From the NCBI GenBank assembly GCA_003427395.1, contig BFEA01000026.1, positions 5,010,743-5,031,161 of the forward strand: 20,419 nt of DNA, given 5' to 3'. The notes under the pieces were generated by a model, which saw nothing but the letters and a program-made list of their open reading frames with translations, was not told the DNA's origin and did not search any database. Position 1 is the first letter of the stretch. Every line of letters begins with the position of its first letter. Both the position numbers and the translations under genes were made by a program. This DNA is from Chara braunii. Its lineage: Eukaryota > Streptophyta > Charophyceae > Charales > Characeae. Positions 1 through 10,614 of this stretch are shown here, one piece after another.

Positions 1-55
<55 letters not shown>
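1..55. repeat. (CA)n microsatellite at the left edge
   Basis: An uninterrupted CA dinucleotide array runs from the first base to about 55. It then decays into interrupted CA-rich sequence to about position 100. The array is cut by the window edge, so its true length is unknown. Confidence 0.97.
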
Positions 56-57
<2 letters not shown>

Positions 58-100
58 CCGCATACTCTCACTCACACACACGCATGCACACACACGCACA

Positions 101-1040
101 TAGGAATACACCCTTCAAGTTATGTATAGTGAAAATGACAAAACATGAACACGATGTAATCACTTCCCACCCTCCCCCAACGACATCAACAGACAAACTA
201 CGGGTTGCAAACCCGTGTCCTCAAGATACGTCAATAGGCCTAGGCTGCTGGTGGGCATGACATCGCTATTGTCGGGTGTATGCCAACTATGGCTCCATGG
301 GTAACTATGTGAGAAATCCACCTCTGACTTAGCGTAGTGTCGAGAAAAATTTAAGAGGAATATATATTTTTTTATAAAATTAATCTATGTTTGTTTCTCA
401 ACTTCACCTCTCACTATGTACCTACCACTACTCCTAAGCCTCGAGAAATATAGTTCAGTGGTTGGTGAATAGCGCCAAGCACAATTGTATAGAACTTCGT
501 TATGGCTACGTACGTTGCCATGTCAAACAACTATTTTTTCTATCCGTTTTTTTTATTTAAGATCAGTTAATTAGGCCTCGCTCCATTACTTACCAAATGT
601 TAAAAATGAGAATGAGTCTTCGGTTGGAACATGGGAGGATACGCCACCATATTTATTATATTTTATGCATGTGGAGAGTAGTAGGTGGAGACTCATTGCT
701 TCGTCCATTTGATTCAAAGGAAAACTCTGCCCTAGTGCAAATCCTGCTTACCGAGGTCCTGCTGTAATTCGACAGAAATAAACGAAAAGGCACATTACCC
801 AAGCTAAATACTATCCTAGACTTGGATACAACAACAGACAAACGCCTAGTACTATTTCATAATTGGGTATAACAACAGGCACAAGCCTCTCCCCATTACG
901 GCTATGACAGTCATAGTCATTTCTCTGTAGATATAACTTTCATGAAACTAAGCCGCATTAATTGCTCCCATGAAGAAGGATTAACTGACAACAAAAAATA
1001 AAACGTCTTTCCCCAGATGAGAAGGAGTCAAATATCCAGT
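101..1040. other. AT-rich spacer, no gene recognised
   Basis: Only short chance reading frames occur, with no recognisable protein, tRNA or rRNA. A small hairpin-like GGGTTGCAAACCC at about 202-214 resembles a tRNA T-arm, but no tRNA surrounds it. Confidence 0.6.
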
Positions 1041-1163
1041 AACACCTTACTTCCTCTCTCTATGCTACCCTATAGTTGTAGTTTCAAACCACTATTATAA
1101 TAACACTTAGCTTCCTCTCTCTATCATACCTTATAGCCGTAGTTTCAAACCTCTACTACTCTC
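1041..1163. repeat. Two-copy tandem duplication, 61-bp period
   Basis: The copies start at 1041 and 1102. Both contain CTTCCTCTCTCTAT, then a TATAG core and GTAGTTTCAAACC. The second copy is diverged by scattered substitutions, so the duplication is not recent. No coding potential is seen. Confidence 0.8.
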
Positions 1164-1577
1164 CACTATAGAAAGCCATACCGGAAGACCAAGCAGAAAA
1201 GTGAAGTTCCCCTGCGTATAGGAGAAGACAAAATCAAATAAACACACGCCATTTTTCATGAGATCAAGAGTTATCCCCCAACCTTTGCCCAACCTTACCA
1301 ATTTATAGTTGTGCCAAACGTAGGAGTTGAGAAACACATAAACTCAGATCCTCACACCCCAAACCAATTAGAGGAGGGTTCACCTAGCCACCAAGAGACT
1401 ATAGTTGGGTCAACGGTTATCATATGTGGTAAAACCCCGCATCTCTTTTCCAATAAAGCTCACACAGCTCATATACTAATCAATCATTAACCAAAGACGA
1501 TTTACATAGTTTTCATACCAGCCATGTACCAAACTGATTAACCAAACAAAAATTAGGAACTTCAAAAGATGCCCTCG

Positions 1578-1800
1578 CAAAGCTTGATCACATTAAAATT
1601 TGTCCCATACAAACCCTTCACTGACGCTCTTCACATGCTTCTCTATTAACCTCACACTATCCCCCCCCAAAGCCTGATCACATCAACACTTATCCCATAT
1701 AAACCCCTCACCAACACTCTTCACAGCCTTTTCTAGGCACCATAAAGTGTGATGACCTCAAGATTTATCCCATGCAACCCCCCCGAACAACACTCGTCAT
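1578..1800. repeat. Diverged tandem repeat, about 90-bp period, 2-3 copies
   Basis: Copy 1 (from 1578) and copy 2 (from 1668) share CAAAGCYTGATCACAT, a TYATCCCATA-like segment and CACTSACRCTCTTCACA. A third, shorter and more diverged copy has TTATCCCATGCAAC near 1765 and ACAACACTCGTCA near 1785. Runs of C separate the units. Confidence 0.75.
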
Positions 1801-1829
1801 ATTATTCTTTATCCACCTCATCTATGACA

Positions 1830-2330
1830 GACAACTTTACTCCCAGTGTGACTTTTCATTTAGAGTTTTGAGGGAGGCCTAATGGTGTACCAATGATTTT
1901 TGGAAAATGGGGCTAAAGTTTCGGGTTGGAATTGGAATATCGGTGTACCGATTCCCTTAAACTGCCAGTACACGGCCCCAACCTTGATGAAAATAAAACT
2001 CGTCGCCTACAAAATTTTTGGAGACCCATCGCCTTAGATAAATTGAATCGGCGGCAGGCGACCTCCGAAAAGGGTCTGCGACTGATAGCTAGATGAACCA
2101 GTGGTTCAACCCACCACTACCTCACTTACTCTTGGGAATAATGAAAAAACTTATAGTTTTTCAATTTTTTTCTTAACTTTTCAAGGGTCAAACGACCCTC
2201 GGCAGTTAGGCCTTGTAGACCCGTTCGAAAAACAGAAAGAAAAACGAGAGACCATGTCGGGGAAGGCCTTGCATGAAGTTGTGCTTATACAAAAACTCAC
2301 AAGAAAGTACGTAAATACTATTGTGGTCAG
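1830..2330. other. Intergenic spacer, no gene recognised
   Basis: Mixed-composition DNA with no recognisable protein or RNA. An open frame of 140 codons at 2101-2523 depends on the adjacent T-rich stretch, matches nothing I recognise, and is treated as chance. Confidence 0.5.
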
Positions 2331-2379
2331 TTTTAAATTTTTATTTTTATTTTTTTATTTTATTTTTTTATTTTTTTTT
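2331..2379. repeat. AT low-complexity (TTTTTAT)-like tract
   Basis: Almost all T with periodic A, in irregular T(4-9)A blocks. It is simple sequence with no coding meaning. Confidence 0.85.
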
Positions 2380-2536
2380 GCCAAGATGGAACGGCGGAGT
2401 CAACGGGTTGTTGACATTTTGTGGAGGTGGGCATGCCCACACTACGACTTTGCAGAATGTATGAACCCACTTTCCCACTCTAAGTTTCATATCATTTTTT
2501 TTTCCCTTTTTTTGTGGACCTGACACACCTGTCCTA

Positions 2537-2565
2537 ATGCCCTCACTGAGGGCATACTCACACAA
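2537..2565. repeat. Palindrome next to a recurrent TACTCRCAC motif
   Basis: ATGCCCTCA (2537-2545) and TGAGGGCAT (2547-2555) form perfect 9-bp arms around a single C. The right arm runs into GGGCATACTCACACAA. Almost the same string recurs at 15875 (GGGCATACTCGCACACAA). It looks like the end of a dispersed element, but no partner end was located. Confidence 0.5.
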
Positions 2566-2881
2566 CTACTTTGGCATAGGTATCCACCTTACATTACGTC
2601 CAAAGGGTTGTTTGTTTGTTCTCTTTTTTTTTGAGAGATGTGAGCGCGTCACTGTAACGCTGTGTTTATTCTTGTTTGAAAGCCTGACATTTGTTTCCGC
2701 CCTCTATTTTCATAAGAGTGCCACAAAAGGAAAAAAACAACCCAGACTCGACAAAACTCGGTACACAGCGAAAATCGATTTTCGGCAAAAGCAGGCTTGA
2801 AGGTAAAGGTGGTTAAAGCGTTATATATTTGTTGACGACACATTTGAAAAAGTTTCCTCCCACAGAAACTTTAAGGATGTA

Positions 2882-3080
2882 GTCGAGGACTTTTATGCGT
2901 TCGCCCTCGATGAGGTCAGCCAGTGTATCAAACTACTGGTCCGTAGGAGGAACATGAGGGATAATATAACAAATGTTAAAAGCTTGACCTAAAATCAGAC
3001 ACGAAAGAGGTCGAGGGGTTTCATGTGCTAACCCTCAATGAATTCATGCAGTATACCAAACCGTTAGTCAGTATGAGACA
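2882..3080 (+). repeat. Diverged tandem duplication, 128-bp period
   Basis: The copies begin with GTCGAGG at 2882 and 3010 and align without obvious gaps for about 70 bases. Read in the frame starting GTC GAG, they give VEDFYAFALDEVSQCIKLLV and VEGFHVLTLNEFMQYTKPLV, which resemble each other at the protein level. The first copy is closed by stops on both sides. It could be decayed coding repeat or plain DNA duplication; I recognise no family. Confidence 0.65.
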
Positions 3081-3279
3081 TGCAAAACCCGTCGCCACTT
3101 TATTAATTGTCTGTGACACTTCTTTTTTTCCATGTAAAAAACTCACGGGAATGTGGGTGGGGTTTTGTCCAGTAGCTATGTTGTACTTATGTCTTAGCAA
3201 ATGCATGTACATGAAGCTGAGGGATTGCTACCACAATGAGCCACATGACCTTCCATGTATTTTTTTATCGGCCCTCTAA

Positions 3280-3944
3280 CTGAAGTGCTGACCTCTGTAG
3301 CTTAACCCGATATTGGGTTAGTTAGTCGTTGACTGATCAAGATGAACTTTATTTATTTATTTTGCTGGGGGGATGAGTACCCTATACTGTTTTGAACACC
3401 TTTTTTCCCACTTACATATTTTGTGGGTGTTTTTTTCAATAACGTTTTTATTTTTATTTTTATGTGTGTTATACGTAGCAACCTGATCGAACATAGTGCT
3501 TTCAACACTATGTCAAGCAAGTGGAACCAGTACTTTGTTATCATAATTTGTCTAATATGTTTAAAAGGACAACAACCATTTCGTCAATGCACATACTAGT
3601 ATTTGTTGTGACTCTTATCATGTGGCCATACATGATTTGTTTATGTCTATCTTGTTTTGTAATTAACTTGAGACAAGTTTGTTAATGGTTATGTATAGTT
3701 CATATTTGAATGTATGCTTTCTTGCTACACTAGTATCAAAACAATTTGATTGTTATAATTAGTTTTTGTCATTGAGCAGAGCAATATTTACAATGATTCA
3801 TTCGATATTTGGTAGATTTTCATGAAAATGTTATTTATACGCCCACTCATTTGCCTATAAGGCTTAGATGCTTTGATGTCACCATCTTAGTTTATGGTGA
3901 TTGATACGGACTTTGAGACTATTCTTGGTATTGTTAGAAAATGG
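3280..3944. other. AT-rich spacer, no gene recognised
   Basis: T-rich DNA without long frames, RNA genes or repeat structure visible to me. It ends immediately before the candidate transposon boundary at 3953. Confidence 0.5.
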
Positions 3945-4375
3945 GGTTTAACCTAGGTTACCTGCCCGGACGTCCAGGACCTTTTTTTATTTCGGGTTGT
4001 CCGATCGGATAATTCACCCGGTCGTCCAAGAGAGGCCTACTGTCCGAGGTGGTTAAAAATCGACTTTGGGGTCTGATCAGGTTTTTTGGCCTGCGGGGGT
4101 GCGGTTTGGGGTACGTAGTAGCCTTGCTTAGGTTGGACAATTTTTGTGAGGCCGGGAGGGCCTCTGAAAACAAAAATGAAAATGGTCGAGTCTGGGCTGA
4201 CAAATCTAAGAGATCTACGGTCCGGATTGGGCCAAATTCGAATTTGAACTGCACACCGACCGTCGTTTGCCCACGCGCGACTTAGGCACGTCGTGGGAGA
4301 TGGACATTGCCGAAATCGTGCTCCTAACGGTCGAGAGAAGGTTAGCAACAGTGGTATTTTTCATCACCACTTCAC

Positions 4376-4612
4376 GACACCCTTCACCACTTCAGGATAC
4401 AGTCTGCCTAAACAAGTGGTTTTCATGGTTTTCGGACCTTTCACCACTTCAGGACCGTTCATGATTTTCAGACTGCCTAAACTCTCTACTTCAGGACACC
4501 CTTCACCACTTCAGGATGCAGCCTGCCTAAACAGGTGGTTTTCAGGGTCTTCGGACCTTTCACCACTTCAGGACCGTTCAGGATTTTCAGACTGCCTAAA
4601 CTCTCACCTCAG
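4376..4612. repeat. Two-level tandem repeat (119-bp unit, about 60-bp subunit)
   Basis: Unit 1 (4376-4494) and unit 2 (4495-4612) are close copies. Each contains two half-units that open with TTCACCACTTCAGGA and carry a CTGCCTAAAC motif, so the array is an old ~60-bp dimer that was later duplicated. A 117-codon open frame crosses it on the plus strand, but its sequence only reflects the repeat and I do not call it a gene. Confidence 0.88.
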
Positions 4613-4702
4613 AATTTACATTTCTGAATTTTCAGCTACCCGTTAACCACTTGTGTAACCGCCACGACCCGACACGTGTCCCAACCCCCGTGCAGGTGCG
4701 TA

Positions 4703-4928
4703 CCATCCTCCTTCCTCCTCCTCCGTCTCCTCCTCCTCCGTTTCCTCCATCTCTTCCTCGTCCTCGTCCTCCTTTCTGTGAACTTTCTTCTGCTCTCTCT
4801 CCTCCTTCTTCTTTTCCTCTTCTTCCTCCTGCTCGTCCTGCACCTCCTCCTCCTCCTCCGCATGCATTGCTACCGTCCTCCTCCTCCTCCTCTTTTTTTT
4901 CGTTGCCATCGTCCTCCTCTTCCTCGTC
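4703..4928. repeat. Polypyrimidine tract, CCT/CTT-rich
   Basis: About 220 bases are almost wholly C and T on the plus strand, mostly TCC, CTC and TCT triplets. The minus strand reads as long Glu/Lys/Arg-rich frames that are by-products of the triplets. Such tracts can form triplex (H-DNA) structures. Confidence 0.9.
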
Positions 4929-4950
4929 AATCGTCGCGGCGTCCCGATTA

Positions 4951-4954
<4 letters not shown>

Positions 4955-5039
<85 letters not shown>
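4955..5039. repeat. (TG)n microsatellite
   Basis: A pure TG array of roughly 42 units directly follows the polypyrimidine tract after a short GC-rich spacer. Confidence 0.97.
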
Positions 5040-5042
<3 letters not shown>

Positions 5043-5400
5043 ATTCTTTCCACAACAGCCCCAATTCCACCCAGATGAATAAATTCAAAATCAAATCAGT
5101 CTTTGTCCTATTGCAGACAACGAGAGCATTCGAGATGTCCAACATATTAAAGCAATTTTATAATTAAACAATTTTTTGGTTGTCCTTGAGGTAACCCTTT
5201 CATTGTTCTTGCAACTCCCCTTTTACTGTTCCTCTTACGCACAAGGCTGCCCACGTTGATTGTGGTTGAGCGGCAGCTGCCCACATTCCTGTGTGCCTTC
5301 ACTGCCCACTTGCACGTTATTTAAGGAGGCAGAGTAAAAGGGAAGGTATGCTCCTGTGCATTTCTCTTCAGAGCTTCATACTCCTGTTCATTTCACTTCA
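5040..5400. other. Spacer between TG arrays, no gene recognised
   Basis: Mixed composition with no recognisable gene. A short imperfect duplication, TCCTGTGCATTTCTCTTCAG versus TCCTGTTCATTTCACTTCAG, lies at about 5350-5402 just before the next TG array. Confidence 0.5.
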
Positions 5401-5401
5401 G

Positions 5402-5402
<1 letters not shown>

Positions 5403-5443
<41 letters not shown>

Positions 5444-5590
5444 TTTGTGATGTTCGTTGTACACAATTCCACAAAGAAAAGCATGAGTAGGTGAAAGTCC
5501 GAAGAAACAGTCACGCACATCATGCTTTTCTTCGTGGAGTTGTGTAAAGCGAACATGATTACACACACAAGCACACACAAACACAAACAA
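5403..5590. repeat. Inverted repeat bounded by (TG)n and (CA)n
   Basis: The order is (TG)n 5403-5441, left arm to 5485, a 35-bp spacer 5486-5520, right arm 5521-5565, then CA-rich sequence. The arms are inverted copies built on CATGCTTTTCTTYGTGGART followed by GTGTA and CGAACAT. The spacer begins AGTAGGTGAAAGTCCGAAGA. A single-armed relative with the same spacer and a terminal (CA)n lies at 18355-18485, so this is a dispersed family with the dinucleotide array at its outer end. Confidence 0.8.
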
Positions 5591-5601
5591 GCGTGTCAAA
5601 C

Positions 5602-5800
5602 TCTTTGTGTGTATATGTGTGTATGTGCGTGCATGTGCATGTGAGAGCATGTGTGTGCATATGCTTGTATATGTGTCTGTGTGTGTGTTTGTGTGTGTGT
5701 GTCGCATGTGTCTGTGTGTGTGTGTATGTGTGTGTGTGTCTGTGTCGATGTGTGTTTGTGTTTGTGTCTGTGTGTGTTTGTGTGCGTGTGCACACGCGTG
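5602..5800. repeat. Degenerate (TG)n/(TGTR)n array
   Basis: TG-rich alternating purine-pyrimidine sequence with scattered C, A and T interruptions. The preceding CA-rich stretch (5561-5590) switches strand bias to TG here, giving back-to-back CA and TG arrays. The nested element at 5804 is inserted at its right end, and TG sequence resumes at 6301. Confidence 0.9.
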
Positions 5801-5803
5801 TGG

Positions 5804-6300
5804 ATACTAGATAGCTACGAATCCCCCTCGGCAGCGGCGATCCGCGGACAAGTCCGCGGCTGCGGCCTAGGCCGCGACCTCGCGGAGGTGTCCACGGTCC
5901 GCGGCCATGAAAAAAAAACATAAAAAAAAATTAAAAAATTCTGAAAAACCAAAATGTTATGCAGAAAAATATACTAAACAACTTTTGCCTTGTGGTCATA
6001 TCCAAAAACGTTACTGAATTTAAAATAAAAAATCTGCCTCAGAAAAAATAGTTTTTGAATTTTTAAAATTCGAAGACAAAGTCAAAAACAAAAAAACAAA
6101 TTGCGCAATTTAGATCTCGAAAAGATCTACAACCCCATATTTTTTGTTTTTTTTTTTGATAAATTTTTAAGGTTACAAAAAATTCCTGAAAGTCGCGGCC
6201 GCACCCAACCGCGGCCAGAGCCGCGGCGGCTGTGATCACGTTCGCCCTCCGAGATTGACCCTGCAGACACGTCCGCGGGTGTTTCATAGCTAGATAGTAT
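5804..6300. mobile_element. MITE-like element with GC-rich hairpin ends, inserted in a TG array
   Basis: The left end ATACTAGATAGCTACGAATC (5804-5823) and the right end read inward, ATACTATCTAGCTATGAAAC, agree at 16 of 20 positions. Both flanks are TG microsatellite sequence, as expected if the unit landed inside a (TG)n array. The subterminal arms are very GC- and CpG-rich. They include the hairpin CCGCGGAC-AA-GTCCGCGG (5842-5859), the palindrome GCGGCCTAGGCCGC (5862-5875) and a GCGGCCGC near 6195. The core (about 5908-6190) is A/T-rich and non-coding. The target duplication is ambiguous; a TA dinucleotide would fit. No transposase is present. Confidence 0.68.
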
Positions 6301-6430
6301 ATGTGTGTGTGTATGTCGATAGTGTGTGTGTGGTGTGTGTAGGTAGTGTGTGTTGACACATGTTGCGGATGCAGCAGCGGGCCTTCCACAACGCCTCTCA
6401 CCCCCTTCCCCACCCCCAACACCTTTTTCC

Positions 6431-6431
<1 letters not shown>

Positions 6432-6475
<44 letters not shown>

Positions 6476-6480
6476 GGGGG
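6432..6480. repeat. Poly(T)43 followed by G6
   Basis: Forty-three consecutive T residues run straight into six G and five C. On the minus strand this is a 43-base poly(A). It lies inside the candidate 2.68-kb element, 160 bases from its right end, much as a T28 tract lies about 100 bases from the right end of the 10615-11075 element. Confidence 0.95.
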
Positions 6481-6642
6481 CCCCCTGTGGTGCGAAGCCC
6501 CTTCCCCCCCCCTTTATTTCTTTCTTTCCAGATTTGGAAAAAATGAGTTGTTCGGGATCCCAGACAACTCCACACAGGCGTCCGACCATGACGTCCGGCC
6601 AGGACAACCTGTCATCGAACAACTGGTAGTCTAGGGCTTAAC

Positions 6643-8870
6643 GCTCTAATTGTATATAAATAGTTAAATAGTAAAACGACCGGCCACCATTGATTGCCCT
6701 TAAGAACAAATTAAATAACTCGGTTGTAACTAAGATAGAACTAGAGTAACCATGTGGCATTTCGAGGCTTATTGTTGCCATTCTTTTTAATCTAGAATTT
6801 TGTTGAACTCTCTCAGATACTTACCCCGTAGATAAATCTTACTGTACTTTGTTTTTTCGTCCTCAAATCACACACAATTAAAATCATTACACCTTGTTTT
6901 GTCAGATGGAAAGTAGAAAGAGCGAGGAAAAAAAAAAAAAGTGTGAATGAGCGGAATTGGAAAGCGGGTTTGAGAGGGGTAGACAAGAGGGGGGAGAAAG
7001 ACGCATATAGTATGAAGGGTTTGATTTGAGAAAGTGCGACAGTAACAAAAACTAAGGTTCATATCGATATTGGGAAAAAGAAGGGGACATGTTTGTAGAC
7101 CTTATTACTCTAACTTGGATCTCACTCTTGAGTCTTGACACTATTTTTGTTAAAGAGCATAAAAAGTGTAAAATGACCCTAAAAAGTGAAAAATTGAGGG
7201 TATGTCGAAGTTTTTGGGGAAGGGGTCTAAAGTTTCTCGTCGGAATGAAAATTATTGTATTGGTTATGCTAATGATATAGATAATGACAAAGGTGAAGGG
7301 ACAAACCTTCCATTAAAACCAATAAGAAATGACATTGCAACTTTTGAAACTTTCAACATCAAAGTTTTAAAAATCACGTTAGCTATGCTGAGCTCTCCGG
7401 TGTCGTTTCTCATGTTGAAAATGAGAATATAAACGTGAGATTTTTATTTTGAGCGATGGTTTGCCTATGTATCTTACAAATTCTTTAATCAGGATCATAG
7501 TTCTACATACGCGTGGTCCTTTTCGCTACTTTTGTTTCCCTTGTGGCATGTACCTTAATTCCCTCTCTCAAATACTTCCTTCACCTACAGAAGGTCGTCA
7601 AAGGGTGAAAATACGTAAGAGGATAACTATTAACTCATCATAAGGTAGAAAAATCAAGTATGGGAGAAAAAACATATCAACTATTTTAATAGAAGAAGTA
7701 GCAAAGGTGGGAATGGTGGGATTCGTGGATCCGAACCGCAACCTATCATATATCCCTCTAATAACCACGTGACATTTTTGCATTATACATGAAGTCCTTT
7801 TGGTGCCCACTGTCGACACCAAGATGCGGAATGCATCGACGTACCATTTTAATACAAAATTAACGTAAATAAGGAAGCATAATTCACTATGTTACTCGAT
7901 GTATAAAAATAATTCCTCAAAACAAACTGATGATGCAATATTTTTATATCACAAATCTCAATAAAAAAAAATAACCCCGAACAAAAGCGCCATAGATTTT
8001 GTTGTACATCATAAAGATCCCCACATATCTCATTGGTTGATTAACATAACAAAATCAATCGCATAAAAATATAAGGGACAAATTATAAAAAATATAATTA
8101 AGAACGAAAGAGTTCACCCGCATACTGCTACCATTCATCGAAATCCGAAATAACCAATCAAGTTGCAGTGTCATATTTATGCGGTTATCATTTACTTCAA
8201 ATTCGTATAATCGAAATAGGAAACACAAATTTTCAATACCGAAAGTTCTTAAATACGAAGTTTCAATAAATAACGGACTTTATTTTAAATTGTGCAAAGG
8301 TTATCAAGTATCTTATTTACGTAAAAGCAAAAATAAAATCAAGTGCGTAAGAATCTGACAGAGGTTCACACATAGTGAGAAAACCACGCAAGACGATAAC
8401 ATAAAATATAAAATGACTGACTTTTATTATTCATCGAAGAATGAGACACGTACACATCGCATAAAAGTAAATAAAGTTCTACTGATATCAGGATATCATG
8501 TAAAGGCAAAAGACGTTCTCAACAAACCACACAACGAATCAGAATAAAAACATTTACACAAAATAAAAGAGCGTTGAGATAAATAAATTGAATTTGCAAA
8601 AACTCAAAAGAACAAAACCGTTTCCAACTAATGCATTCATACGGAAAACACTTATGTTGACAAGTGTCGATACACATAGCACCCTTGTCATTCACGAACC
8701 TTTCAAACCTTCGCTCTTCCAAGTGTCAATAGGTTGTTATCGTACAGACGATCAAATTAATAATCGTCGCATAATCGTTCTCGACCTTTCTATACTTTTC
8801 GATCCGCTATCCACCTTCTAGTAGTTACTTGTTCGGAGTTGATTTGCAACACAAGAGAGAGTGAGAGAAT
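6643..8870. other. AT-rich spacer, no gene recognised
   Basis: About 2.2 kb of A/T-rich DNA. The longest open frames are under 80 codons and none resembles a known protein. No tRNA, rRNA, long repeat or inverted structure was seen. It may be decayed intergenic or transposon DNA. Confidence 0.55.
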
Positions 8871-9010
8871 TGCGTTTGCAAGATTTATAATTCTGAAGAT
8901 AAGGGGACAATGATGCATGCAAAGAAAATGAGACTCGAAACAAAATCGAAAGTAACTGCATTTGCGAGTTTTTTAGTTGTGACAACGAGGGGACAATTAT
9001 GCATGCAAGT
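8871..9010. repeat. Diverged direct repeat, 86-bp period
   Basis: TGCGTTTGCA at 8871 and TGCATTTGCG at 8957 begin two copies. They continue in register to GGGGACAA and GCATGCAA (8915 and 9001) with no length change over about 50 bases. The remaining part of each period is not clearly conserved. Confidence 0.7.
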
Positions 9011-9044
9011 ATAATAAGCTAAGAATTGAGAGTTTATGGTGATG

Positions 9045-10606
9045 CACAGAAAGAGCTCGTAGTTGGTTGAACCACGCTCTGGAGGACTTAGTTACTCTCC
9101 ATGTAGTGATTCGATCTATACGAGCATCTGGGATCATCAGAATCTGATAGAAAGTAGTCAGAGGCAAGAAAAAAACAGTAACGAAAGTTGACAAAAAAAA
9201 CACAAAGATTCGAAAACATTAAGAAGTTGAAAAGAAGTGTAAAGAAAGAAGGAGAAAAAAATTACAATTGTCGGAGCGAATTACAGAGAATAAAAAATAC
9301 GACACTCAAAAGGATAAATGTAAATACAGGAGCATAAATGACATACGCGCAAAAATTACAAAGTGAAACACAATTATACAAAGCATAATTGAAAAACGAG
9401 TAACGCATAATTCCTACAATAAAATTTAGATCTAAAACAAAATCCAACAAAAATTTGGATTTGCTCGCAAGGGTGTGTGAATCAGCTACGAAGGTTGTAC
9501 CATTTCCGAAGCACCAAAATGAAATCACTAATTTCAAGCAAAGTTTTTCAAAATTGCTGTGAAACGAAAAGTCATAAACTACAAAAAGAAAGATAGTATA
9601 CAAACCCTTACTAAAAATTAACATCGCCCGGAGGGATATAAAACTCCACACATCTCATAAAAACAACTCGTCACAATCCAGATCAGCTAGAGTCATATTG
9701 ATCTCTTGCTGTGATATGAATATTGTGCCTTAAGAAAATTGTGTCGAATACCTGCTCAAATATTTTCACTGCACTCTTCTGTTTGACCCACTAAATCACT
9801 ATAAGAATTGGAAGAAGAGAGACAATTCTAACCTAATTTCCTTTTATGATATGAAAATTATGTCTGAGGGCAAAAACCCAATTGAGAAGGATTACTTATT
9901 GTATGTCGAAGTTCAACTTTTCAAGTTCTTGATATCTCACTGTTGAATTTTATTTTGTTGTGGAAATTTTATCAGTATTGTAAATATATTATTTTTTTAC
10001 AATCATTGGGGGACTCGTGAGGGTGATACATATATATATGTTTTTGTTGACCAATATTGAATTTTCGAATATCTATTGTGTTCATGCCTCATATCACCTT
10101 GTAGAAGGAAAAAGGGTTTTATGTCGTCTTTTTTTACGGGGTTATGAAATAGGTTTATAGAGAGTCATTGAGTAAATACAACTTTGCTCAATAAGTCAAC
10201 AAACCATCCAAGCATTTCCTTCTAGGGGTCGGTGGACCATCCTAATAGTTTTTTAGGGTTACGAATGAACCAAAAGAAGGTTATAAATACACAATAGGGG
10301 ATATTTAATTGCATGAGAGTGGGACAAAAGTGTTAAATTGACCAATCGAATTTATGAAAACGGGTCCTAAAAAATATTATTTATCATTAGCAATCTAACA
10401 ATAACTTAAAAAGGAAAACCTTGATCTTATCATTTTGTCTATGATTCTTACACTCCTTCTGTTCCTTCGTTGAGCAATAACTTCTCATAACTTCAACTCT
10501 TTAAATTTAATTATCTTTGTTACGATTGTTTTTCCACAAAGTTGAGACTTTGTTGTTAAATTTTACTATTTTTTGTGTCCTAAATAAACCGAAATTCAAT
10601 CTTGTA
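9045..10606. other. AT-rich spacer, no gene recognised
   Basis: A 129-codon minus-strand frame (9262-9651) encodes a Phe/Leu-rich sequence typical of chance translation of A-rich DNA, and I do not call it. No RNA genes or structured repeats were recognised. A short (TA)n lies near 10030. Confidence 0.5.
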
Positions 10607-10614
10607 CAATATTC

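Larger units (their letters stand above)
3953..6634. mobile_element. Candidate 2.68-kb composite hAT-like element
   Basis: The left end reads CTAGGTTACC (3953-3962). The right end reads GGTAGTCTAG, which is CTAGACTACC on the opposite strand, so 8 of 10 terminal bases are inverted copies. The flanks are GGTTTAAC (3945-3952) and GGCTTAAC (6635-6642), a possible 8-bp target-site duplication with one transition. Both subterminal regions carry CGGACGTC/GTCCGG-type motifs. The 461-bp element at 10615-11075 has the same CTAGGTTAC start and also 8-bp flanking repeats. No transposase is recognisable, so it would be non-autonomous, filled with tandem repeats, microsatellites and a nested insertion. The boundaries could be coincidental because the termini are short. 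Confidence 0.5.

Noticed and set aside
198-222. tRNA T-arm-like GGGTTGCAAACCC
   Set aside because: No acceptor stem, D-arm or anticodon arm can be built around it.
4643-5167. Long overlapping frames encoding Glu/Lys/Arg-rich, Cys-Val and Thr-His repeats
   Set aside because: They are translations of the pyrimidine tract and (TG)n array in several frames on both strands, with no unique domain.
9262-9651. 129-codon minus-strand hydrophobic frame
   Set aside because: The Phe/Leu/Ile richness is what A-rich plus-strand DNA gives by chance; no start context or motif supports it.
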